From contig NZ_JBHSMA010000017.1 in the NCBI RefSeq assembly GCF_042655385.1, forward strand, positions 38,031-102,030: DNA of 64,000 nucleotides. The letters are read 5' to 3'. Below are positions 8,774 to 17,871 of the stretch, one piece after another. The notes below the pieces were generated by a model. The model did not search any database. It was given only the letters and a program-made list of their open reading frames with translations, and was not told where the DNA came from. The stretch comes from Larkinella bovis. GTDB taxonomy: Bacteria > Bacteroidota > Bacteroidia > Cytophagales > Spirosomataceae. Position numbers and translations under genes: made by a program. Every line of letters begins with the position of its first letter. The first letter of the stretch is position 1.

Positions 8774-9199
8774 ATGCTGAACAGACAGGTTATAGCCGTC
8801 GTCGATGATGACGAAGATGACTTATTTTTGATACAGGAAGCCTTTAAATCGTGTTTAAAAGAGGAGAAAGTACTCATTGCCTCCAGCGGAGCAGACTTGC
8901 TATCACGGCTCGAAACGGCACGGACATTACCATCCTTTTTACTGCTCGACTTGAATATGCCCCAAATGAGCGGTTTTGAGGTATTGGAAAGGCTGCGCGC
9001 CGATCGTCGTTACAATTTGATGCCGGTTTTGATTTTCAGTACCTCCAATGCCCAGCCTGATATCGACCGGGCGTATGAATTGGGAGCCAATTCGTACGTC
9101 AAAAAACCGTCTTCCTTTGCGGATTACAAGTCCGTCGTCGAAGATCTGTGTAATTTCTGGCTACGCATTGCATCGACCCCTACGGGCTATCTTCCCTGA
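8774..9199 (+). CDS. Single-domain response regulator (CheY/Rcp1-like)
   Basis: A 141-residue receiver domain with all canonical residues: the acidic cluster VVDDDEDD (about residues 9-16), phosphoacceptor Asp59 in LLLDLNMP, Ser89/Thr90, and Lys111 in VKKP. There is no output domain, so it relays phosphate or controls a partner by binding. The spacing and the DDDEDD...ELGANSYVKKP pattern are those of the Rcp1 type that often partners PAS-containing histidine kinases. It lies 36 bp after the degenerate receiver protein, probably in the same transcript. No kinase is adjacent; the nearest PAS kinase in the window is at 37482-39536. Confidence 0.92.
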   Translation: MLNRQVIAVVDDDEDDLFLIQEAFKSCLKEEKVLIASSGADLLSRLETARTLPSFLLLDLNMPQMSGFEVLERLRADRRYNLMPVLIFSTSNAQPDIDRAYELGANSYVKKPSSFADYKSVVEDLCNFWLRIASTPTGYLP

Positions 9200-9311
9200 T
9201 CGACGCCCGGAAAAACCACCGGCGGTTGTCCGGCTCTTCACTTTAACCCAAAAACTTTTTACCAAACCGTCAGTTATTAGGGTATCTATTCACTAAATCG
9301 TAACAAACGGT

Positions 9312-10259
9312 ATGGAATCGAATGTGTTTCATGATTCGCAACCCGCGGACTTGATTAATAACGAAAACGCAGATACAAAATACGGCCAGGATCAGGCCGA
9401 AACTCATATGGTCAAACTGGTCGATGGCAAATTGGTTCCGACGGCGGATGTTGGCACTGAAGTGACGGATGATTTGAGTAGTCAATACGCCAATGACGAG
9501 GAGCGCGGCCTCTACTCCCCCAACCAGCGGACCTACGACCTTGTCGACATTCGGTCGGAACATCCTCAGGCGGATATGATCCCGGAACTGCCCTCGACGC
9601 CCGACCCGAATAACCCGATTCCGGCGGCTCCGGAAACCCCAACCCCACCAACTCCGCCCGCACCCGGCCCGGAAATTCCGGATATGCCGACGACTCCCAA
9701 ACCGGCGCATCCCGAAATTACGGAGCCCAGCGAACCGGGTCGTTCACATGAAGTGAACAATTCCTCCGAAATCGACAACCAGGTTTCGAATCAAAAAGAA
9801 CCGCAGGATACACCCACGAGCGCCCTGGCGGATACAATGCCCGGCGCGGATGTGCCTACCCAGAGCCAGGACCCGGCTAAGAATGAGGAGCTTCCGGAGT
9901 TCTTAGGAACCTACGGCCGGCAAAACCCGGTCAATAACGGCCCTGGTGCGGATGGCCCCGGGCCCGACAATTACATCAAGCCCAAAGCCGCCGAAGGCAT
10001 GGAGGAACATCCGGATACGGGTACCTCTGCCCGGCCGTACGATGTCAACGAGAAAGACACGCATGCGTACCAGCCGGGTGAACGTCCGCAGGAAACCGCT
10101 CAGATGCTCGACCAACCCCAGGAGACCCTGGATGAGAGCGCGATCAAAAAAGAACCCATGCAGAAATCAACGGCTCAGGCTCCCTCGGATATGAAATCGA
10201 CCGATCAACTCGACCGGAAGTACAACGACCCCGATGCCGCCCGGGAAGACGTTCTGTAA
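9312..10259 (+). CDS. Proline-rich, acidic, probably disordered protein
   Basis: A 315-residue protein without signal peptide, membrane segment or recognisable domain. Composition is dominated by Pro, Asp, Glu, Asn, Gln and Thr. A run of Pro-Thr/Pro-Ala units lies at about residues 95-140, and the C-terminal half has short charged phrases such as ENPxxx/QDPAKNEE and DQPQETLDES. Almost no aromatic clusters are present, so the chain is probably intrinsically disordered. The ATG at 9312 is the first in frame. It is preceded by a 112-bp gap and followed by a convergent inverted-repeat terminator. A stress/desiccation-type hydrophilic protein or a scaffold is possible, but nothing proves it. Confidence 0.7.
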   Translation: MESNVFHDSQPADLINNENADTKYGQDQAETHMVKLVDGKLVPTADVGTEVTDDLSSQYANDEERGLYSPNQRTYDLVDIRSEHPQADMIPELPSTPDPNNPIPAAPETPTPPTPPAPGPEIPDMPTTPKPAHPEITEPSEPGRSHEVNNSSEIDNQVSNQKEPQDTPTSALADTMPGADVPTQSQDPAKNEELPEFLGTYGRQNPVNNGPGADGPGPDNYIKPKAAEGMEEHPDTGTSARPYDVNEKDTHAYQPGERPQETAQMLDQPQETLDESAIKKEPMQKSTAQAPSDMKSTDQLDRKYNDPDAAREDVL

Positions 10260-10274
10260 CCCCCCTGATCAACT

Positions 10275-10342
10275 CTGATGTCCTCTGATCAACCCTGTGT
10301 AACTAAAAACGTTATCAAACAGAGTTAATCAGAGGACATCAG
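10275..10342. terminator. Inverted repeat between convergent genes (probable bidirectional terminator)
   Basis: CTGATGTCCTCTGAT (10275-10289) is a perfect inverse of 10328-10342. The pairing continues inward to 26 positions with three mismatches, around a short A-rich loop. The element lies between the stops of the genes ending at 10259 (+) and 10349 (-). The left arm itself contains repeats of the word CTCTGAT. Confidence 0.6.
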
Positions 10343-10348
10343 CGTTTA

Positions 10349-13300
10349 TTACTTGAGGTCTTTTACCCGGATATTGCGGAAACGCAGGACCGAACCGTGG
10401 CCCAGAAAACCAATGTGGCCGTTGGTTCGCTTCAAACCGGGATGCTCCTTATGATCCAGCGTCCCGTTTTTGCTGGCTTCGGCAATATCACCATTCAGGA
10501 TCTGGATCCCATTCAGCACCACTTTTACCTGGTTGCCTTTCACCGTTACCTCCTCATAATTCCACTCGCCGACGGGCTTCAGCGCCCCGCGTCTGGCCGG
10601 AATGACGCCGTAGACCGAACCGTGGTACTGGTACGGTTGCAGGTCTTTGTACATATCCGCACCGTCATCCAGAATCTGCAGTTCCATACCCACATAGGCG
10701 GCATCGCCTTCCAGCGGAGCCCGGATGCCCAGGCCATTGTTGGCCCCCGGCGTCAACTGAAATTCAAACCGGAACACAAAATCACTGAATTCTTTCTGGG
10801 TATACAGGTTGCCTTTTCCGCCGTTCTTGTACCAGACAATATCGCCATCCTCGACGACGTAATCCTTCGTATTGCCGACCCATTTGCTCAGATCGCGACC
10901 GTCAAAAAGCAGCTCAAAACCGTCCCGTTTTTCTTCAGCCGTCAGCTCATACGGTTTGGGCTGGGGCAATTCCCGAACGAAAATGTTCCGGTAAGCCACA
11001 TAAGTACCATGAGCTTGTAGTTCCAGTTGTTCAATTGGAAAAATGGGCTGACTGCGATCCCAGTAATTTTCCAGGACGGTATTATCCGTTACCAGCACGC
11101 CGTTCAGGTAAACCGTCACCCGCTCGCCCTTCATGATGATACGGAACGTGTTCCATTCGCCGACCGGATTATCGGCCTTCTTCAGCGGTTTGCTTTCAAA
11201 TACTTTATTATTATAGAGGCCGCCCGACCCCACCTGCGCTCCCACATCGACGCGGGCGGGATCCCAGATCTGGACCTGCGGAGTGCCCCGCAAATAAATA
11301 CCGGCATCGCCTTCTTTCGTGATTTTCCAATCGACCAGCATCTCGAAATCCCGGTATTGCTTTTCCGTACAGATGTTGTTGCCGTGCCCGTTGAAAACCA
11401 GCAGACCTTCTTTCGCCGACCAGCCAATGCGCATCACAGAATCCGCTTTCTGCTGTTCCCGCGCCAGGGTAGCCGCGTCCATTTTCGACCGTTTGATCGG
11501 ATCGGCCACCAGTCCTTTCCAGCCCGACAGGTCCTTCCCGTTAAACAGGGCCACAAAACCGTCGGGCGGCACCGTTTGCAGCCGGCGCAGAAGGGCCTGC
11601 CGCTGGGCTTCACTTTCGGGACCGGTCAAAACCGCACTGGCTTTTTCCAGCAACGACCGTACGATACTGCCCGAAAACTCCCGGCTGGCGTTCACCAGCG
11701 ACCCCACCGTGCTGGCAGCCTGTTGCTTCAAAACCGGGTCGTCCAGGTAATGGCCCGCAAAAACAAGGGCCTGGAACGTCCGGCACCGGCTGACGGCTTT
11801 CAGAATTTCCACTTTCTGTTGGGGCGTACGGGCCACCTCCATCGCGTCCTGCAGCAGCAGCAACCGCTGATCGGCGGGAAACGCCGAGCGGTTGATCAGG
11901 GCGATATAACCATTCAGCGCGGATTCGGATGCGACCGTATTTTGCCGGGCAATGCCCAGTAAAGCCGGAGCTGCGTCGGGCGTCGACCAGTCGGCCAGAG
12001 CGGCAACGGCTGCCGGCTGCACCATGCCGTCGCCTTTTTCAAACGATTGCCGCACAACCTCCAGCGCCTTCGGCCCACCGATGTAGGCCAGCGTACCCAA
12101 AAACCGGCCCTGAGCCGCCGTCGGAGCCTGTTGCAGGTGGTTCACCACTAAATCCGTCCGCTGGATGGAATCCCCCACCGAAACCGTCGCGGCTGCTAGG
12201 GCCCGTTGGAGCGACTGAACGGTTTGGAGGTCTGTCGCACTGGTCAATAAGGCGACCAGTTGCGGAACCTGTTCGGAACGCACCAGCAACGGCAGGGCTG
12301 CGGCTGCGGCCTGGCTGACGGTTGCATCGGTTTCCCGCACCTGCGCGATAACCTGCTGCACACTCGCTTCAGCCGCGCGGGCTCCCAGCAGCGCCAGAAT
12401 CGTCGCCCGGGCTTCGACGGGCATGCTCGGCAGACTGTGCGTCAGTTGCACGGCCACCTGCGACCCTTTCATCGACGCCACCGCGTCTTTGATCGCGGCC
12501 CGATCGGCCGACGTTCCGCGTTTCAATAATGCCAGCAAATCCGGCAAGGCATTTTCCTGCCCCGTCTGCGCCACCGCCGGAATCGCGGCCAGCCGAACCG
12601 CCTGATCGGTGCTTTTCAAACCCGGCAACAAGGCCGGAGTCAGCGCTGCATCGCCCGTAGCACCCAGTTGCGCGATTAAATCGGCCTGAACGCTCCCGGT
12701 AGTTCGTGCCACCTGTTTCGCCAGTTGCGCGTTGAGCACTTTATTATTCAAACCGGTTGTCAGTTTCAGGGCCGCCACGCGGTAGGCATGGGAAGAGTCC
12801 AGCACGGCTTTCGTCAGCACCGGCAGACTTTTTTCGCGGTTGTTATCGACCAGAATTTTTAAGGCCGCCGTCCGGGTTGGCACCTGTTTTTCGTCCGTGC
12901 AGACCTCCAGTAGTTTCCGGGCCAGGGCGTCAGCCTGCGGTTTTCGTCCCGAAACCGCCAGTTGTTTGAGATAGTCCAGGTAGCTGGCCGTTGCTTCCGT
13001 TACGTCGTACGCATACCCGCTTCCCTGGGCAGCCCGGGCCAACACCGCCCCCGCGGTGGGTGTTGCCATCCGGGCCAGGGCATACAGGGCTACTTTGCTC
13101 AGGTTTTTGTCGTCCGGCTGGACCAGCCGCGTCAACTCTGGGGCTGCGGGCACATACCGGGTATCGCCCAGGGCTTTGACCAGCGACAAACGGGTGTTAC
13201 CCTGCGACGCGACCAGCGCCTGCATCAGCGTTTTCTGGGCGGTTGGCGTATTGATTTTAACCAGCGCCCTTACCGCCGGGGCACAAAGCTGTTCGTCCGA

Positions 13301-13732
13301 CAAATACGGTTTTAGAAAGGCCACTGCTTCTTCCTTACCAACAATCTGCAATTGACTGATGATAAAAGCCTTGGCCTCCGGATCGCTCAGTTTTCCGAGC
13401 GCCTGCCCGTAGGCCCGGCTGGTCGTGGCCCGCTGGAGTTCTTTGCCCGGTTTGGTGACGTAATAGGAAAAACCGCCGAGCGCGTATTCGAGGTTGGTAT
13501 TGTCGCCCCGGCCGGGAGCCGCCAGCCTCAGGACCATGTCCTGAAGGCCTTTCGCTCCCAAAGCCGCGATGGCTTCCATACTGGTAGTAAGTTGATTAGC
13601 ATTCAGCGACGGCATCTGCGCGACGGCGTCGGCAACCCGGTTTTCCAACGGACGCGAATCGGTTTTGGTCTGCGCCCAGACAGGCGTAACGAGCAGAAGA
13701 GAACCGGCAAGGGTAAGGAGGGGTAATTTCAT
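10349..13732 (-). CDS. Secreted HEAT-repeat protein with two C-terminal DUF1080 (3-keto-disaccharide hydrolase) domains
   Basis: An 1127-residue exported protein. A signal peptide (MKLPLLTLAGSLLLVTPVWAQ) is followed by Ala/Leu-rich helical HEAT repeats over about residues 30-700. Two copies of the DUF1080 jelly roll follow, starting at about 725 (FVALFNGKDLSGW) and 937 (FELLFDGRDLSKW). PF06439/DUF1080 is now named 3-keto-disaccharide hydrolase; such domains bind or process 3-keto-glycosides made by dehydrogenases. It lies 39 bp downstream of a Tat-exported Gfo/Idh oxidoreductase on the same strand, which fits a periplasmic oxidise-then-cleave pair. The HEAT array may be a scaffold. Which DUF1080 copy is catalytic is not evident. 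Confidence 0.93.
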   Translation of the reverse strand: MKLPLLTLAGSLLLVTPVWAQTKTDSRPLENRVADAVAQMPSLNANQLTTSMEAIAALGAKGLQDMVLRLAAPGRGDNTNLEYALGGFSYYVTKPGKELQRATTSRAYGQALGKLSDPEAKAFIISQLQIVGKEEAVAFLKPYLSDEQLCAPAVRALVKINTPTAQKTLMQALVASQGNTRLSLVKALGDTRYVPAAPELTRLVQPDDKNLSKVALYALARMATPTAGAVLARAAQGSGYAYDVTEATASYLDYLKQLAVSGRKPQADALARKLLEVCTDEKQVPTRTAALKILVDNNREKSLPVLTKAVLDSSHAYRVAALKLTTGLNNKVLNAQLAKQVARTTGSVQADLIAQLGATGDAALTPALLPGLKSTDQAVRLAAIPAVAQTGQENALPDLLALLKRGTSADRAAIKDAVASMKGSQVAVQLTHSLPSMPVEARATILALLGARAAEASVQQVIAQVRETDATVSQAAAAALPLLVRSEQVPQLVALLTSATDLQTVQSLQRALAAATVSVGDSIQRTDLVVNHLQQAPTAAQGRFLGTLAYIGGPKALEVVRQSFEKGDGMVQPAAVAALADWSTPDAAPALLGIARQNTVASESALNGYIALINRSAFPADQRLLLLQDAMEVARTPQQKVEILKAVSRCRTFQALVFAGHYLDDPVLKQQAASTVGSLVNASREFSGSIVRSLLEKASAVLTGPESEAQRQALLRRLQTVPPDGFVALFNGKDLSGWKGLVADPIKRSKMDAATLAREQQKADSVMRIGWSAKEGLLVFNGHGNNICTEKQYRDFEMLVDWKITKEGDAGIYLRGTPQVQIWDPARVDVGAQVGSGGLYNNKVFESKPLKKADNPVGEWNTFRIIMKGERVTVYLNGVLVTDNTVLENYWDRSQPIFPIEQLELQAHGTYVAYRNIFVRELPQPKPYELTAEEKRDGFELLFDGRDLSKWVGNTKDYVVEDGDIVWYKNGGKGNLYTQKEFSDFVFRFEFQLTPGANNGLGIRAPLEGDAAYVGMELQILDDGADMYKDLQPYQYHGSVYGVIPARRGALKPVGEWNYEEVTVKGNQVKVVLNGIQILNGDIAEASKNGTLDHKEHPGLKRTNGHIGFLGHGSVLRFRNIRVKDLK

Positions 13733-13771
13733 GAAGGGAACAAGTAGTGATGAAAAAGCCGTAAGCCGTTG

Positions 13772-15043
13772 TCAAATAATCCAGGGAGCGCGCATGGGTT
13801 GGTCGATCAGCCGGTTGGCGCCTTCATCCCCCACGAAAACCTGCTTCGCCGGATCAAATTTCAGCGAACGGCCCAGTTGCAGCGCCACTTTGCCGATGTT
13901 GACCAGCGTGCAGGAACGAAAACCATTGGCTTCGTTGAGCGCAAACCGCTTGCGGCCCCGAACGGCGTCTACAAAATTGGTGACCTGCGGCAGCGGATCG
14001 GGGAAAGCCGCCAGTTTCTTCTGCAAATCCGGAATGTCCGATTTAAAACCGGGGTACAATTTCCCTTTTGGGCCTTCGATATAGGGCCGGTTTACGTCCT
14101 TGCCTTCGCCGTCCAGAATGATTTTGCAGCCATCGGCGTAGGTGTATTCAATCCGGCGCCAGGTGCCGACCGCATCGGGATGTTGCTGGGGCGCGTCGAT
14201 TTCCACCGAGATCGGGCTGGTGTCGTCCTTACCCAGAAAATACTGAACGGGGTCGAGGTAGTGCTGGCCCATGTCGCCCAAACCGCCCCCGTCGTAATCC
14301 CAGTAACCCCGGAACGTGCCGTGAACCCGGTGCGGATTGTACGGTTTGTAGGGAGCCGGACCCAGCCAGGATTCGTAGTCGAGTTCGGGCGGAACGGGCA
14401 TGGGTTGCAGATTGGTTTGGCCGACCCAGTAAAATTTCCAGTCGAAACCGGTATGGCGGCTCACGGTTACGGTCAAGGGCCAGCCGAGCAAACCGCTCTC
14501 AACCAGCTTTTTAATCGGTTTTACCGGCGTTCCCATGCCGTAAAAATTATCTTCAAACCGGAACCAGGTGTTGAGCCGGAAAATCCGCCCGTGTTGCTGC
14601 ACGGCTTCCATGACCCGTTTCCCTTCGCCGATGGTAGCCGTCATCGGTTTTTCGCACCAGATGTCTTTCCCGGCGCGGGCAGCTTCGGCGGCCATAATGC
14701 CGTGCCAGTGGGGTGGTGTCGCGATGTGGACAATATCGACTTCGGGCAACTGAATCAGTTCGCGGTAGTCGGCGAAGGTTTTCAGGCCGGGGTCTTTGAT
14801 CAGTCCTTTGGCGATTTCCAGGTGGTTCCGGTCCACATCGCAGATAGCGGCCACGCGCGTTCCGGCGTACGGAATATGGCCCCGGCCCATACCGCCGACG
14901 CCGATGATGCCTTTGGCAAGCTGATCGCTCGGAGCCAGATAGCCTTTGCCCAGCACGTGCCGGGGTACAATGGTAAAAGCCGCCAGTGTACCCAGCGACT
15001 GTTTCAGAAATGTTCGTCTGGAAGGGATTTGTTTTTCTTGCAT
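13772..15043 (-). CDS. Tat-exported Gfo/Idh/MocA family oxidoreductase (copy 1)
   Basis: A 423-residue NAD(P)-dependent sugar-type oxidoreductase. The start at 15043 is preferred over an upstream in-frame ATG because it places a twin-arginine signal (PSRRTFLKQS) at the N terminus. The Rossmann motif GIIGVGGMGRGH and the CEKPMTATIGEG motif (catalytic Lys-Pro) are present, with the family's C-terminal beta-sheet domain. Export with a bound cofactor is what Tat is used for. It is followed by the HEAT/DUF1080 gene (39-bp gap) and preceded by a small secreted protein (46-bp gap), so all three may be one transcript. Likely role: oxidation, probably at C3, of a glycoside or sugar in the periplasm. 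Substrate unknown. Confidence 0.93.
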   Translation of the reverse strand: MQEKQIPSRRTFLKQSLGTLAAFTIVPRHVLGKGYLAPSDQLAKGIIGVGGMGRGHIPYAGTRVAAICDVDRNHLEIAKGLIKDPGLKTFADYRELIQLPEVDIVHIATPPHWHGIMAAEAARAGKDIWCEKPMTATIGEGKRVMEAVQQHGRIFRLNTWFRFEDNFYGMGTPVKPIKKLVESGLLGWPLTVTVSRHTGFDWKFYWVGQTNLQPMPVPPELDYESWLGPAPYKPYNPHRVHGTFRGYWDYDGGGLGDMGQHYLDPVQYFLGKDDTSPISVEIDAPQQHPDAVGTWRRIEYTYADGCKIILDGEGKDVNRPYIEGPKGKLYPGFKSDIPDLQKKLAAFPDPLPQVTNFVDAVRGRKRFALNEANGFRSCTLVNIGKVALQLGRSLKFDPAKQVFVGDEGANRLIDQPMRAPWII

Positions 15044-15089
15044 TTCGCCAAATTTCAGATTGTATACCCTGAATACTACTACTGCCCAT

Positions 15090-15467
15090 TCATCCGTTTG
15101 GGCTATTTCCAACCAACAGGCAGGCCAGATTCAACCCCGGTTTTACGTTGACAAGGACCGGGGTGGATAAAGTATAGTTGTGCTTGTTATAAACCAGGCC
15201 CGGAATGGGGACGATTCCATTGCCATCCAGATACCCTCTTTTAGTCAGCACCTGGTGCTGACTGCCCGGTTGCAGAAAGGCATACGGTAGCAGGTCGAAA
15301 TGGTCGCCGGCCCGGCCCCAGGTGCCGGCCACCCGCCCGGGATTCGGAGCCCTGTCCGGCAGCATTTCCAGGCTATAGAATTTAGTTCTTCGCCCTCCGG
15401 CATCCGGATTGATCTGACCATACACCGTGGTGATGGTCAACAGCAAGGCAATCAGGAATCGGATCAT
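15090..15467 (-). CDS. Small secreted protein of unknown function
   Basis: A 125-residue protein with a clear signal peptide (MIRFLIALLLTITTVYGQ) and a mature part of about 107 residues rich in Pro, Gly and Tyr. No Cys pair, lipobox or known motif is seen. The stretch GRRTKFYSLEMLPDR...RVAGTWGRAGDHFDLLPYAFL looks beta-rich. It is the first gene of a leftward group leading into the Gfo/Idh and HEAT/DUF1080 genes, and is divergent from a second Gfo/Idh gene. The signal peptide and frame make it a probable real gene. I cannot assign a function. Confidence 0.6.
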   Translation of the reverse strand: MIRFLIALLLTITTVYGQINPDAGGRRTKFYSLEMLPDRAPNPGRVAGTWGRAGDHFDLLPYAFLQPGSQHQVLTKRGYLDGNGIVPIPGLVYNKHNYTLSTPVLVNVKPGLNLACLLVGNSPNG

Positions 15468-15643
15468 GGTGAAGGGGTATCGCAGGAAGGCCCCAAATTA
15501 CAATTTTACCACACGAAAAGAAATATAACGCCCTCCGGATTCCATCGCGCCAGCGATTACTGGTCTATTTCGCCGGGTCTTTTTCCGGACTTATTATAAA
15601 AAGTCGTAAATTACGTGCTCCTGTAAACTCATTTTTTAGCATT

Positions 15644-17047
15644 ATGGAAAACCCTGAACAGGTTCCTTCTCGTCGATCCTTTCTGAAAACATTGGGTCTG
15701 GCTGGAACCGCAGCGGCCGCCGTTCCCGCCACGCTTGCCCAAGCCGGAACCGCACCGGCGTACCTTAATCTGGTCAAAAGCCACCGTAGTACAGCCGCTA
15801 ACGACAAAATTCGCATCGCCCTCGTCGGAACGGGCGGCATGGGAATTGGCGATACGCAAACGGCGTTGATGGTTGAGAACGTCGAGATGGTAGCCGCCTG
15901 CGACCTGTATGATGGTCGGTTGCGCCGGGCCAAAGAACTCTGGGGCGACGCCCTGTTTACGACCAGAGACTACCGCCAGATTCTGGAGCGGACGGATGTG
16001 GATGCGATCATCAACGGAACTACCGACCACTGGCACGAAAAAATTTCGTCGGATGCCATGCGCAAAGGCAAGCACGTCTACTGCGAAAAACCGATGGTGC
16101 AGAAAGTCGAAGACGGGCATACGCTGATCAAGGTGCAGAAAGAAACCGGCAAGGTCTTTCAGGTCGGTAGCCAGTTTGCCAGCTCCATCATCATCACCAA
16201 AGCCAAAGAATTGCTCAAGGCCGGCGACATCGGCGAGCTGGTGTTTGCCGAAGCCCAGTATGACCGGCACAGCGCCATGGGTGCGTGGCAATATTCGATT
16301 CCGCCCGATGCGTCGCCCCAAACCGTGGATTGGGACACCTACCTCGGAACGGCCAAAAAACGCGAGTGGGACCCGAAGCGGTTTTTCCGCTGGAGAAACT
16401 ACCAGGATTACGGAACCGGCGTAGCGGGTGACCTCTACGTCCACCTGCTGACGACGCTGCACACCATTACGGGTTCGAAAGGCCCCAACCGGGTGTACGC
16501 CAGCGGAGGGCTGCGGTTCTGGAAAGACGGCCGCGATGTGCCCGATATTCACCTGGCGATTTTCGATTATCCGAAAACCGCCGAGCATCCCGAGTTCAAC
16601 CTGACCACCCGGAGCAACTTCGTCGATGGTGGCGGAGGTGGGTACCTCGTGCGGCTAGTTGGCACGGAGGGGGATTTGTCCATCGGCTGGGACAGCCTGA
16701 CGGTTCGGCACCACAAACTGCCGAAAGCCCCCGGTTTGTCGATCGACAATTTCCCGAAAGACCAGAAGGAAGCCTACCTTAAGGAATACAATAAACTGTA
16801 TCCGAACCGTCCCGAAATGGAAGGGCCGCGCGAAATGGTGTACAAAACGCCGAAGGATTACAAGGGCGACCGCTACGAACACTTTGTCAACTTCTTCGAT
16901 TCGATCCGGAACCAGAAACCGGTGATTGAAGATGCGACGTTCGGGCTCCGCGCCTGCGGCCCCACCCAGTGCGGCAACATCAGTCTGTTCAAGAAGCAGA
17001 TTGTCAATTGGGACCCGAATGCGATGAAAATTATGAATGCGGTATAG
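15644..17047 (+). CDS. Tat-exported Gfo/Idh/MocA family oxidoreductase (copy 2)
   Basis: A 467-residue NAD(P)-dependent oxidoreductase. It starts with a twin-arginine signal (PSRRSFLKTLG followed by an Ala-rich hydrophobic stretch), then the Rossmann motif ALVGTGGMGIGD and YCEKPMVQKVEDGH with the catalytic Lys-Pro. It belongs to the longer, exported subgroup of the family common in glycan loci of Bacteroidota and Planctomycetota. It is divergent from copy 1 but only distantly similar to it, so it is not a recent duplicate. A DUF1080 gene follows 96 bp downstream, suggesting a dehydrogenase/hydrolase pair acting on the same keto-sugar. No promoter consensus was found in the 176-bp divergent gap. 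Confidence 0.93.
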   Translation: MENPEQVPSRRSFLKTLGLAGTAAAAVPATLAQAGTAPAYLNLVKSHRSTAANDKIRIALVGTGGMGIGDTQTALMVENVEMVAACDLYDGRLRRAKELWGDALFTTRDYRQILERTDVDAIINGTTDHWHEKISSDAMRKGKHVYCEKPMVQKVEDGHTLIKVQKETGKVFQVGSQFASSIIITKAKELLKAGDIGELVFAEAQYDRHSAMGAWQYSIPPDASPQTVDWDTYLGTAKKREWDPKRFFRWRNYQDYGTGVAGDLYVHLLTTLHTITGSKGPNRVYASGGLRFWKDGRDVPDIHLAIFDYPKTAEHPEFNLTTRSNFVDGGGGGYLVRLVGTEGDLSIGWDSLTVRHHKLPKAPGLSIDNFPKDQKEAYLKEYNKLYPNRPEMEGPREMVYKTPKDYKGDRYEHFVNFFDSIRNQKPVIEDATFGLRACGPTQCGNISLFKKQIVNWDPNAMKIMNAV

Positions 17048-17050
17048 GTA

Positions 17051-17128
17051 ATTCGTCTAACGTTTAGGGTTTGAGGTTTAACGGTTTGGAGTAAGCCTTA
17101 AACGTTAAACTTCAGACCTTAAACGAAT
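17051..17128. repeat. Imperfect inverted repeat between oxidoreductase and DUF1080 gene
   Basis: The gap contains ATTCGTCTAACGTTTAGGG and GAGGTTTAACG on the left and CGTTAAACTTCAGACC and TTAAACGAAT on the right. Together these can fold into a long imperfect hairpin of about 75 nt. The arms are themselves made of repeats of the word GTTTA(A/G)GG. It may stabilise or attenuate the transcript between the two genes. Confidence 0.5.
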
Positions 17129-17143
17129 ACAAACAATTGAACC

Positions 17144-17845
17144 ATGAAAAAAGCATCCCTCGCTATCGGTCTGCTGGCCGGTGTGATTACCTTGATGAGC
17201 CTGTCGAACATAGGCAGCTCGAAACCCGGCAAATGGGTGGCCCTGTTCGACGGAAAAACGACCAGCGGCTGGCACAGCTACCTGAAAGACCACGTGGTGG
17301 GCTGGAACATTGAAGATGGCGCCTTGACCCCCGATGGAACGGGTGGCGACCTGGTCACGGACAAGGAGTTCGAAAACTTCGAATTTGAATTTGAATTTAA
17401 AATCCCGGCCGAAAGCAATAGTGGCGTGGTTTACAAAGTCATTGAAGACCCCGCTAACAAAGCAACCTACTGGTCAGGACCGGAATACCAGGTTATCGAC
17501 GACAAAAACTACCCCCTGGGCAACGGCCAGAAATTGAAAGACAGCCAATTGACCGGTGCCAACTACGATCTTCAGGGCCCCAGCGACCCCAGCGCGGTAA
17601 AGGCTCCGGGCCAGTGGAACAAAGCCCGCATTGTTGTGAATAACAACAACGTGCAGCATTTCCTGAACGGCAAGAAGGTTGTCGAGTATGTTTACGGCAG
17701 TGATGCGTGGAAAGCAATGGTAGCGAAGAGCAAATTCAAGGATTTGCCGTATGCCAAAGCCCACGCCAAAGGCAAAATTGCTTTGCAAAGCCACAATCCG
17801 AAAGAGAAAGTATGGTACCGTAATCTCCGGATTCGGGAATTGTAA
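17144..17845 (+). CDS. Exported DUF1080 (3-keto-disaccharide hydrolase) protein
   Basis: A 233-residue protein with an N-terminal signal segment (KASLAIGLLAGVITLMSL) and one DUF1080 jelly-roll domain over about residues 27-233. The family start motif WVALFDGKTTSGWHSY is followed by DKEFENFEFEFEFKI, SGVVYKVIED and the terminal YRNLRIREL strand. This family acts on 3-keto glycosides, as hydrolase or as hydratase of the enone formed after elimination. It is 96 bp downstream of the Tat-exported Gfo/Idh copy 2 and is followed by a terminator. It resembles the second DUF1080 domain of the HEAT protein in motif order but is too divergent to be a fresh copy. Confidence 0.93.
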   Translation: MKKASLAIGLLAGVITLMSLSNIGSSKPGKWVALFDGKTTSGWHSYLKDHVVGWNIEDGALTPDGTGGDLVTDKEFENFEFEFEFKIPAESNSGVVYKVIEDPANKATYWSGPEYQVIDDKNYPLGNGQKLKDSQLTGANYDLQGPSDPSAVKAPGQWNKARIVVNNNNVQHFLNGKKVVEYVYGSDAWKAMVAKSKFKDLPYAKAHAKGKIALQSHNPKEKVWYRNLRIREL

Positions 17846-17871
17846 AAACCGTACGGTTTTCTGATGCTACG

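Noticed and set aside
13769..15151. A 460-codon plus-strand frame opposite Gfo/Idh copy 1
   Set aside because: The antisense frame is long because of high GC codon use. It shows Phe/His/Val-rich composition without motifs, while the minus strand encodes a textbook Gfo/Idh enzyme.
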